A stretch of DNA of 5,533 nt, taken from NCBI GenBank assembly GCA_945889545.1, contig CAMDCC010000209.1, positions 1-5,533 on the forward strand, given 5' to 3'. The notes under the pieces are model-generated. The model saw nothing but the letters and a program-made list of their open reading frames with translations, was not told the DNA's origin and searched no databases. Both the position numbers and the translations under genes were made by a program. Below are positions 1 through 5,124 of this stretch, in pieces (position 1 is the stretch's first letter; the number at the start of each line of letters is the position of its first letter). The DNA is from Bifidobacterium breve. Lineage in GTDB: Bacteria; Actinomycetota; Acidimicrobiia; IMCC26256; PALSA-555.

Positions 1-188
1 CGGTCGGATTCGAGCGTGCGCATCAACGAGTCGACGCCTTCGAGCTTCGAGTTCATCTCGTCGAGCTGCTGGTCGATGAGGGCCTTCTTGCCGTCGATCA
101 CCTCGCCCGTCAACAACCGCTCCGACGCCAGCCGAGACTCGTTCTGGGCCAACAGCTCCTCCATAGCCCGCCGCATCTCGACGCTCAC
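1..188 (-). CDS. rmuC: RmuC-family protein, N-terminal part (runs off the left edge)
   Basis: The minus strand encodes a charged, probably coiled-coil segment. It includes the stretches EMRRAMEELLAQNESRL and GKKALIDQQLDEMNSKLEG and ends near LMRTLESDR at the window edge. The 'KKALIDQQL' block followed by a leucine-spaced helix is characteristic of actinobacterial RmuC-type proteins. These have a predicted nuclease-like C-terminal domain linked to limiting DNA rearrangements; that domain lies outside the window. The start is uncertain. GTG at 188 is the conservative choice, but the frame stays open up to a stop at 290-288, with other candidates at GTG 218, TTG 221/224 and GTG 275. None has a strong Shine-Dalgarno. 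RmuC proteins usually begin with a short membrane anchor. A fitting one (MEILVGIIVGAVAAG, from ATG 246) is present but in a different frame, ending at a TGA at 195-193. The family call rests on motif memory, not on a search. Confidence 0.75.
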   Translation of the reverse strand, partial: MSVEMRRAMEELLAQNESRLASERLLTGEVIDGKKALIDQQLDEMNSKLEGVDSLMRTLESD

Positions 189-264
189 GGTCTCAGACGT
201 CGCCCGCCGCGACCGCACCAACAATGATCCCCACCAAAATCTCCATACCGCAAGAGTCGCAGCA

Positions 265-279
265 GGGTGTGACACTCCC
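265..279. promoter_or_regulatory. 15-bp dyad, possible operator upstream of rmuC
   Basis: The sequence GGGTGTGACACTCCC is symmetric around base 272, with pattern GGG-n-GTG-n-CAC-n-CCC; only the two outer n positions break symmetry. It lies about 75 bp before the conservative rmuC start and about 20 bp before the upstream ATG at 246, a usual place for a repressor or activator site. The same bases can form a short RNA hairpin in the minus-strand transcript. No regulator that binds this exact pattern is recognised, so the operator role is inference. Confidence 0.3.
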
Positions 280-303
280 AGGGATGCTCAAAAAAGCACC
301 CTG
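279..303. repeat. A/T-looped hairpin upstream of rmuC
   Basis: CAGGGATGC (279-287) pairs with GCACCCTG (296-303): eight base pairs with A284 bulged, closing an 8-base loop that contains six A (six U in the minus-strand RNA). The U-run is in the loop and not after the stem, so it is not a standard intrinsic terminator on either strand. The right arm can alternatively pair with CAGGGTG at 263-269 (seven perfect pairs), so two folds compete. It could be a leader structure, a transcription factor site, or chance. Confidence 0.35.
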
Positions 304-399
304 ACCAGCCCTTTCGCCCTTTCCGCTTCAGGAGCAGTGGACCCCGTGCGGGTCGCGTCCCAACCTGGCAGACCTTCGTCGCCCCGTCATGGGCATCAA

Positions 400-497
400 G
401 CGGAGGGACGGCCGGTTGCTCCGGCCGAGGGATTGGCGAAGCGAAGCGAGCCAGAGCGAAGCGGCCCTCGGCAGGAGCGAGCGGCGGATCCCTCCGC
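400..497. repeat. Nested imperfect palindrome (~98 bp) after the propeller gene; possible terminator or REP-like element
   Basis: The outer arms GCGGAGGGA (400-408) and TCCCTCCGC (489-497) are perfect inverted repeats. Inside them, 418-431 and 465-478 pair over 14 positions with one mismatch (G423/A473). The segments between these arms still match at about six of nine positions, so the two halves are near mirror copies around a central region of 432-464. That centre holds three copies of GCGAAGC (436, 441 and 456). Two local hairpins compete with the large fold: 409-427 (7-bp stem, loop TTGCT) and 483-498 (6-bp stem GGCGGA/TCCGCC). It begins about 20 bp past the stop of the propeller gene on the transcribed strand, fitting a U-less terminator or an mRNA 3'-end stabiliser. 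A dispersed REP/REPIN-type repeat is the alternative; one window cannot show copy number. Confidence 0.6.
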
Positions 498-517
498 CCC
501 AACCGTGAGCCCGGGGG

Positions 518-2098
518 CTAAGCGTCCGCCAGCGCGTAGGCGAGCCCGCCGCGGGTGCCGACGTAGATCCGGCCTTTCCAGACCGCGGGTGTCGCCTCGA
601 TGCACGACCCGAGCGGCACGCTCCACACCTCGGGTGGATCGATGAGCGTGTTCGTCACGTCGTACGCGTGGAGGTTGCCGGCGCAGTCGCCGATGATGAG
701 CTTCCCGTCGACGAGCACCGGTGATCCCATGAGCGGCGCGGCCAATCGCTTCTCCCAGCGGATCGCACCGGTGTTGCGATCGAGACCGAGCAGTCTTCCG
801 GAGTACGTGGTGTACACGGCGAGATCGTTGTAGATGCCTGGCGTACCGAACACGCCGGACTTCCCGCCGAACTCGTCGTGCTGCGACCACACCACAGGCG
901 CTTCAGGCACGGCAGGGTTGATCTTCCACATCTGTCCGACGGCCTTGCCTTGCGCGTTGTGGCGTTCCCATTCGGAACCGCCGTAGAGCATGCCCTGCTC
1001 GTCGACGACGATCGACGCGTCGGTGTCGTCGCCGGTCCAAAAACGAAAGATGCGCGTCGGCATGATGCCGCTGGTCAGCCCGCTGATGTCCCAGCCCTGC
1101 ACGAGCCCGCCGGAGTTCGCGAAGTAGAGCGTGTTGCCGGAGATTGCGACGGAGTTCTCGATCGACACCTCGCTGCCCGCGTTGGCGATCAGCTCGTCGT
1201 CCCAACCCGGCGCGTTGAACACGAGCTGCGGAGCGACGGTCACGAGACCGTCGGCGCCATTCGCGCGGTTGAGCTTCACGATGTGGATCTGGCTGTTCTC
1301 GCCGCCTTCGAAGAGGTAGTCGTTGAGCACCAGGCCGCTGCCGTCCCAGTCGTCGTTCCACATCGTGGGTGACACGTCTTTGGCATGCAGCTTCCAGAGC
1401 TCGGTTGCTTGTGGTCGGTCGATGGCCAGGACTCGGAAGTACGCGTCACGCGAGCCGATGTACACGAGTGGGAATCCGTCAGGATCGATCGAGACTGAGC
1501 CCTTGATGATGTCGCCGGTCGGGAACGGCGGCAGGATGTCTTGTCCGGTCATCGCGTCCACAAAGTGCACGGCGCGGTCATAGGCGCCGAACACCACCCA
1601 CGTGCGGCCCTCGCGTTCGAAGACGGCCGGCTCCCCCGTCCAGCCGTTGCCACACCACTGCGTGGTCTCGCCCCGATCCTCGGACAGGCTGCACATCGCT
1701 GCGCCCGGGTACTGCCATACGACCTTCGGTGCGACCGGCACCGGACCCTGCCCGTAGTAGTTGCGGGTGGGATTGCCCCGGAAGGTGAGCAGTCCCTGGA
1801 CGGTGGCTTTGTAGAAGGGCTGGAACGCCGATTCGGGGTCGACCCAGCCGATGTATGGCGGCTTCGTCGTGGTGGTGGTCGGTGGAATCGTCGTCGTCGT
1901 GGTGGTGGCTATCGACGCTTCCTTCTCGGTGCCCTCACCGCCGGTGACGGCCATCGCTCCCACGCCGAGGGCGACGACTACCACGACGCTCGCGCCCGCG
2001 AGCCCGACTGTCCGGCGACGCTTGCGCCGGCGCTCGCCGCGTCGGGAGGAGCGCCCGGTATCGCCGTTGCCGTTGTCGCTGCGTCCCCGCCTCGCCAC
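518..2098 (-). CDS. Membrane-anchored PQQ-like beta-propeller repeat protein
   Basis: A 526-residue protein with a basic cytoplasmic N-terminus (Arg/Lys-rich 16-29), one membrane helix at about 31-51, a Thr/Pro linker (65-81), and an extracytoplasmic region from about 85 to the end. That region carries repeated beta-blade patterns such as GSPVLVDGKLIIGDCAGNLH near 460-477 and ATPAVWKGRIYVGTRGGL near 502-519. These are typical of PQQ-like/quinoprotein-fold propellers, which often act as scaffolds or bind ligands without PQQ. No dehydrogenase active-site signature or haem motif (CxxCH) is seen, so an enzymatic role is not supported. Four cysteines (C136, C149, C472, C499) could form disulfides outside the cell. 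The start is GTG 2098, 26 bp after the SDR stop; a GAGG lies too far upstream (about 22 nt) to be a good ribosome site. It is the last gene of the probable operon. Function is unknown; a cell-envelope role is inferred. Confidence 0.88.
   Translation of the reverse strand: MARRGRSDNGNGDTGRSSRRGERRRKRRRTVGLAGASVVVVVALGVGAMAVTGGEGTEKEASIATTTTTTIPPTTTTTKPPYIGWVDPESAFQPFYKATVQGLLTFRGNPTRNYYGQGPVPVAPKVVWQYPGAAMCSLSEDRGETTQWCGNGWTGEPAVFEREGRTWVVFGAYDRAVHFVDAMTGQDILPPFPTGDIIKGSVSIDPDGFPLVYIGSRDAYFRVLAIDRPQATELWKLHAKDVSPTMWNDDWDGSGLVLNDYLFEGGENSQIHIVKLNRANGADGLVTVAPQLVFNAPGWDDELIANAGSEVSIENSVAISGNTLYFANSGGLVQGWDISGLTSGIMPTRIFRFWTGDDTDASIVVDEQGMLYGGSEWERHNAQGKAVGQMWKINPAVPEAPVVWSQHDEFGGKSGVFGTPGIYNDLAVYTTYSGRLLGLDRNTGAIRWEKRLAAPLMGSPVLVDGKLIIGDCAGNLHAYDVTNTLIDPPEVWSVPLGSCIEATPAVWKGRIYVGTRGGLAYALADA
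1865..1908 (-). repeat. 14-bp direct repeat coding for the Thr-rich linker
   Basis: CGTCGTGGTGGTGG occurs at 1865-1878 and again at 1895-1908, inside the propeller gene. On the coding strand these ACC/ACG-rich runs encode the two poly-Thr stretches (residues 65-70 and 74-78), split by Ile-Pro-Pro. Such low-complexity linkers commonly span the cell wall between a membrane anchor and an external domain, and the DNA is prone to slippage, so linker length may vary between strains. Confidence 0.6.
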
Positions 2099-2104
2099 CG
2101 AACG

Positions 2105-2110
2105 AGCGTA
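2105..2110 (-). promoter_or_regulatory. Possible -10 element for a leaderless propeller transcript
   Basis: On the minus strand TACGCT (2110-2105) fits the actinobacterial TAnnnT pattern and stands six bases before the GTG at 2098, the spacing expected if transcription begins at the start codon itself. The gene has no close Shine-Dalgarno, which agrees. No good -35 hexamer is visible 16-18 bp upstream, and the site lies in a 26-bp intra-operon gap, so this is weak. Confidence 0.2.
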
Positions 2111-2124
2111 CTGCCCGACCTCGG

Positions 2125-2883
2125 CTAGAAAGCCCCGCCCTCAACACCGATTCGCTGATCGGTCATGTAACCGGCCGCGTCCGACACGACGAACCGCACG
2201 ACGTCGGCGACCTCCTCGGGACTGCACACGTGACCGAACGGAGAGCGCTCATCGAGGTCGTGAATGTCCTGCGCGCCGGCGGTCGCCTTCGCGAGACGAC
2301 GGCCCATCTCCGTATCGGTGAGGCCTGGCGCCACGATGTTCACGTGGATCCCGTGCTTGCGCTCCTCTTTCGCCAGCGTGTGTGCGAGGGCTTCGAGTGC
2401 AGCTTTCCCCATGTTGTACGGCGCGGAGTTCCCGGCCCACATCAGCGTGGCTGCGCTCGAGATCATGATGATGTCGCCGCGCGGCTGCGTACGCATGCTC
2501 GGCAACACGAGCTTGCTGAGTGCGAACGCGGCGAACGCGTGCACCCTCCAGAGCTTCTCGATCTCGGCTGGATCGGTGTCGGCCACGGTCATGCCCCGGC
2601 TCGCGATGCCGGCGCTGTGCACGAGGATGTCGACGTGCCCGAAGTCGGCGAGCACCCCGCTCACCAGCCGTTCGCTCTGGTCCCAGTCGTCGACCGACGC
2701 TTCGTACCGCTCTGCTCGCTGTCCGATGGCGCGAACGGCATTCACGGTGGCGATGGCGCTCTCCTCGTCGCGTCGGAACGTGATGGCTACGTCGGCGCCG
2801 TCACCCGCGAGCGCAACCGCGATCGCTGCGCCAATGCCTCGGTTGCCTCCCGAGATCAGCGCCACCCGTCCTTCGAGTCCCAT
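2125..2883 (-). CDS. Short-chain dehydrogenase/reductase (SDR), FabG-like
   Basis: A full-length classical SDR of 252 residues (family about 250), a cytosolic NAD(P)-dependent oxidoreductase of carbonyl or hydroxyl groups. The nucleotide-binding glycine motif is SGGNRGIG (11-18). R37 and R38 just after the second strand suggest NADP(H) preference. The usual NNAG appears as HSAG (89-92). Catalytic residues are S143, Y156 and K160 (YNMGK), and the PG motif is at 186-187. The fourth residue of the common tetrad, Asn, seems to be His (VHAF, H115). The C-terminus has the normal substrate-loop and GVEGGAF ending. The start ATG 2883 is supported by AAGGGA (2894-2889) five bases upstream. It lies 48 bp after the nuclease gene and 26 bp before the propeller gene, probably in one transcript. 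The substrate cannot be told from sequence; a 3-oxoacyl-ACP or similar ketoreductase is possible but unproven. Confidence 0.93.
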   Translation of the reverse strand: MGLEGRVALISGGNRGIGAAIAVALAGDGADVAITFRRDEESAIATVNAVRAIGQRAERYEASVDDWDQSERLVSGVLADFGHVDILVHSAGIASRGMTVADTDPAEIEKLWRVHAFAAFALSKLVLPSMRTQPRGDIIMISSAATLMWAGNSAPYNMGKAALEALAHTLAKEERKHGIHVNIVAPGLTDTEMGRRLAKATAGAQDIHDLDERSPFGHVCSPEEVADVVRFVVSDAAGYMTDQRIGVEGGAF

Positions 2884-2931
2884 CGTGTTCCCTTCTCGAC
2901 TTCCGGTTCGGTCTGCTTCTCGACCGCTTGT

Positions 2932-3813
2932 CTAGGTGCGTTGTGCTGCAAGGCGCTGCGCCCGTTCGGCGAGCGCCGGGCGGCCGAGCCGCTCGGCCCA
3001 CGCCGCGAACTCATCAGTCGGACCGGCCCAGCGCCAGTCATCGACCAACCCGACGTCGCCGTCGGTGCGCAACGTGGCCAGCGTGAGGAAGAGCTCCGCA
3101 TTGCCGCGTTGCTCGGCCAGCGTGGCTGCGAGCCGCGCGGCGCCACGCACCTCGATGTCCCAATCCCGAGCGTTGTCGGGGATGTTCGCGATGTGCTCGT
3201 AGCGCGAGAGCACGGTTGCCGCCGATTTCGCACCCCAGCCAGGGAGTCCTGGGAAGCCATCCGCACTGTCGCCCATGAGCGCCAACCAGTCCGGGATCGA
3301 ACCCGGCGCGACGCCGTACTTCTCCCGCACTCCGGCTTCGTCGAGCAATTGACCTTTGCGGCGGTCGAGCATTGCGACCACTGGGTCGCGAACGCATTGG
3401 GCCATATCCTTGTCGGGGGTGCAGACGAACACGCGCTCCACGCGCTCGTCTGCCCCGGCGACCACCGCGGCCGACGCGAGTCCATCGTCGGCTTCGAGCT
3501 CGACCTCGGCCCACACCGCGACCCCAAACGCTGCCAGTGCTTCTTCGAGCAACGGGAACTGAGCGAACAGCACCGGGTCGATGCCAGCACCCGTCTTGTA
3601 GCCGTCGTACAGATCGTTGCGGAACGACTCGACGACGTGGTCGGTGGCCACGCCGACGTGGGTCGCTCCCCCTTCGAGAAGCTCGAGCATCGACTGCACC
3701 ACGCCGCGGACGGCTCCCACGTCGACACCATCGGGATCGAAGTGCTCGGGCACCGCGTAGTAGAAGCGGAACAGCTCGTACGTGCCGTCGATGAGATGCA
3801 CGTGCATCGTCAT
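2932..3813 (-). CDS. Stand-alone 5'-3' exonuclease / flap-endonuclease-like protein
   Basis: A 293-residue protein matching the 5'-nuclease domain of DNA polymerase I without any polymerase part. These enzymes cut 5' flaps and RNA primers in replication and repair. The metal-binding acidic residues all seem present: D9 (LIDG), D58 (ATDHVVESFR), E107/D109/D110 (EADD), D134/D136 (TPDKD), and D182/D185 (LMGDSAD). The DNA-contacting helix-hairpin-helix follows as GLPGWGAKSA (189-198), preceded by EKYGV.P..IPDWLALMGD. R65 and K73 (SFRNDLYDGYK) match the helical arch region. So the protein looks catalytically intact. The start ATG 3813 is chosen because it overlaps the upstream stop as ATGA and sits after GGAGGAGG; ATG 3807 (spacing 9 from AGGAGG) is a second possibility. 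A longer in-frame reading up to 3987 is an Arg-rich artefact over the upstream gene. Actinobacteria commonly carry such a protein beside PolA; its place in a transporter operon is unexplained. Confidence 0.93.
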   Translation of the reverse strand: MTMHVHLIDGTYELFRFYYAVPEHFDPDGVDVGAVRGVVQSMLELLEGGATHVGVATDHVVESFRNDLYDGYKTGAGIDPVLFAQFPLLEEALAAFGVAVWAEVELEADDGLASAAVVAGADERVERVFVCTPDKDMAQCVRDPVVAMLDRRKGQLLDEAGVREKYGVAPGSIPDWLALMGDSADGFPGLPGWGAKSAATVLSRYEHIANIPDNARDWDIEVRGAARLAATLAEQRGNAELFLTLATLRTDGDVGLVDDWRWAGPTDEFAAWAERLGRPALAERAQRLAAQRT

Positions 3814-4286
3814 CCACCTCCTCCGTCGAGCGCTCCTGGTCCGTCGAGGGCGCGCCGCTCGAACTCGCGCAGCCCGACCTCGATCACGCGGTCGTGGGCC
3901 CAGACCATCGCCGGTCGCGCGATCAGGGACAACGGCCGAAGCACGGAGTCGCGAAGCTCGAGTGACCACACCAGACGGGCGGTGCATCCACCGGAAGTCT
4001 CTTCGACCTCGAGTCGGGCCGGACCTTGAAGGTCGCCCCGTACGTGGGTGTCGACGGTCTGGTGCGGTACGACGCGCTCGACGGTGATGTCCATCCTGAG
4101 CTTGTAGGGCAACGGGGCTTGCACGAGGACGTGGGCAACTGCTCCCTCACGAAGTTCCCCGCCTTCGAGCTCGCGAAGCCACGACCACCACACTGGGTAT
4201 TCCTCGGTCTGCTCGAGCACACCCCAGAGCTGCGCCGGCGTGGCCGCGAGGTCGAACCGACGATCGAAGGCGAACGGCGCCGGCAT
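3810..4286 (-). CDS. SRPBCC-fold (START/polyketide-cyclase-like) protein
   Basis: A 158-residue soluble protein with the layout of the SRPBCC helix-grip fold: an opening strand FAFDRRFDL, the helix TPAQLWGVL (16-24) leading to YPVWWSWL (30-37), then alternating beta strands and a long C-terminal helix ending HDRVIEVGLREFERRAL. The family binds hydrophobic ligands such as lipids, polyketides or sterols in a deep pocket; some members are cyclases or hydrolases and many have no known activity. The start ATG 4286 begins exactly at the fold. GAGG lies eight bases upstream, and the residues before it in the longer frame look non-conserved. It follows the permease by 31 bp and overlaps the nuclease start by four bases. 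The tail LDGPGALDGGGG contains a short duplication and ends in four Gly that also encode the next gene's ribosome site. The ligand is unknown; a lipid handled by the neighbouring transporter is speculation. Confidence 0.85.
   Translation of the reverse strand: MPAPFAFDRRFDLAATPAQLWGVLEQTEEYPVWWSWLRELEGGELREGAVAHVLVQAPLPYKLRMDITVERVVPHQTVDTHVRGDLQGPARLEVEETSGGCTARLVWSLELRDSVLRPLSLIARPAMVWAHDRVIEVGLREFERRALDGPGALDGGGG
3816..3824 (-). promoter_or_regulatory. Ribosome binding site of the exonuclease gene
   Basis: GGAGGAGGT on the minus strand gives overlapping Shine-Dalgarno registers: GGAGG six bases before ATG 3813, and AGGAGG nine bases before ATG 3807. It lies inside the 3' end of the SRPBCC gene, where it encodes three of the four terminal glycines. 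With the ATGA stop/start overlap it points to translational coupling and decides against the longer upstream start. Confidence 0.7.
3816..3851 (-). repeat. Imperfect 18-bp tandem repeat at the SRPBCC 3' end
   Basis: Two adjacent 18-base units (3851-3834 and 3833-3816) encode ALDGPG then ALDGGG and share 14 of 18 bases. The second unit contains the GGAGGAGG ribosome site of the exonuclease gene. It may be a diverged microduplication, or only a low-complexity Gly/Ala tail. Confidence 0.4.
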
Positions 4287-4317
4287 CGGGGAAGCCTCGC
4301 ACGCGCCGGGCGAGCGC

Positions 4318-5124
4318 TCACGCCCCTCGACGCAACCGCCCGCGCAATGCGAGGAGTGCAAGCGTCATGCTCACGAGTCCGATGCCGATGATGGCCGCGA
4401 GCGCCTCGAAGATCGGCTCGGTCTCCCAGCCTTCGAGCAAGAGGGCTCGCATTCCCCCGAGGAGGTACGTGACTGGGTTGAAGTCGGCGATCGTCGAGAG
4501 CCACCCGGTCAGGGCTGCTTGGGGCAAGAACGCGGTCGTGAGCATCGCGAACGGGAAGAACAAGATGAAGCTCATGTTGACCGCGGCGGGATTCCCGGTC
4601 TTGAGCGCGATTGCATACGGGAACCCGGTGAATGCGAGTCCCCACGCGGCCCCCATCAGGACGAACACCACCATCCCCAGGAACCCCGTCTCGAAGCTCA
4701 CACCCAACGCGAGTCCGAGACCGAGGACCGGGATCGCCAGCAGGACCACGGTCACGAAGTCGGCGACCATCAACCCCAGCAGCAAGGTCAGACGCCGGAT
4801 CGGGGTCATCAGCAGACGGTCGAAGTACCCATCCTGGATATCGAGGACCAACGCCGAGGCCCGTGAGATCCCGGTGACGGCGAAGATGATCGCGACCGGC
4901 AGCTGGAACGCGCGGAAATCGGACACGCTTCCGGTGGCCTCAGCCGTCTTCTCCAGTGCGCCGATGTTCACGAAGTAGAAGAACACCGGAATCGCGAGCG
5001 CCGGAATCATGAACTCCGGCTCCCGCGGCACCGCACGCAATGCACGGCCCGCGATCGCGGTGCAATCCCGCCAGAACCCGGCTGGCTTCGCCGATGTGGG
5101 CGCGCTCATCGTGGGCGCGCTCAT
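4318..5124 (-). CDS. ABC-2 type (DrrB-like) transporter permease
   Basis: A 268-residue membrane protein with about six hydrophobic segments (roughly 39-56, 73-93, 114-141, 147-168, 183-201, 240-260), the normal size and topology of an ABC-2 permease. Family marks are DGYFDRLLMTPIRR (98-111) after the second segment, the usual coupling region facing the ATPase, and FNPVTYLLGGMRALL (215-229) before the last segment. With the upstream ATPase it should form an exporter of the daunorubicin-resistance type in the cytoplasmic membrane; such pairs export drugs, lipids or glycolipids, and the substrate cannot be read here. The start ATG 5124 overlaps the ATPase stop as ATGA and has GGAGG (5136-5132) seven bases upstream. 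The first five codons are duplicated in tandem, giving a second in-frame ATG at 5109. Confidence 0.93.
   Translation of the reverse strand: MSAPTMSAPTSAKPAGFWRDCTAIAGRALRAVPREPEFMIPALAIPVFFYFVNIGALEKTAEATGSVSDFRAFQLPVAIIFAVTGISRASALVLDIQDGYFDRLLMTPIRRLTLLLGLMVADFVTVVLLAIPVLGLGLALGVSFETGFLGMVVFVLMGAAWGLAFTGFPYAIALKTGNPAAVNMSFILFFPFAMLTTAFLPQAALTGWLSTIADFNPVTYLLGGMRALLLEGWETEPIFEALAAIIGIGLVSMTLALLALRGRLRRGA
5095..5124 (-). repeat. 15-bp tandem duplication containing the permease start codon
   Basis: ATGAGCGCGCCCACG (5124-5110) is followed at once by ATGAGCGCGCCCACA (5109-5095), identical but for the last base. The protein therefore begins MSAPTMSAPT. Only the first copy has a well-spaced Shine-Dalgarno and the ATGA overlap with the ATPase gene, which favours 5124 as the start. 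Confidence 0.85.

Noticed and set aside
436..462. GCGAAGC repeats as a CRISPR or iteron array
   Set aside because: The units are 7 bp, partly overlapping and irregularly spaced inside the centre of the palindrome; no spacers and no replication gene nearby.
185..502. A 105-codon minus-strand frame in the propeller-rmuC gap
   Set aside because: It covers the palindrome and hairpins, has no family resemblance or ribosome site, and ends over the rmuC start region in a different frame.
189..517. tRNA or small RNA gene in the intergenic region
   Set aside because: The stems do not form a cloverleaf, and there is no T-loop or anticodon-arm pattern. Only the palindrome, hairpin and dyad can be supported.
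16..645. A 209-codon plus-strand open frame over the left end
   Set aside because: It runs antisense to the rmuC segment, through the palindromic region and into the propeller gene; Arg/Pro/Ser-rich low-complexity translation with no motif.
3814..3987. N-terminal extension of the exonuclease up to 3987
   Set aside because: The extra 58 residues are Arg-rich, overlap the SRPBCC gene, and precede the conserved LIDG strand that should be near the N-terminus; the Shine-Dalgarno supports 3813.
2230..4029. A 599-codon open frame on the plus strand
   Set aside because: It lies antisense across the SDR, nuclease and SRPBCC genes, whose family motifs are clear. Its translation is His/Arg-rich without recognisable domains, a usual by-product of high-GC codon bias.
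4287..4361. N-terminal extension of the SRPBCC protein to 4361
   Set aside because: It would overlap the permease gene by 44 bp and adds a Cys/Gly/Glu-rich stretch that does not resemble the fold; ATG 4286 starts at the first expected strand.
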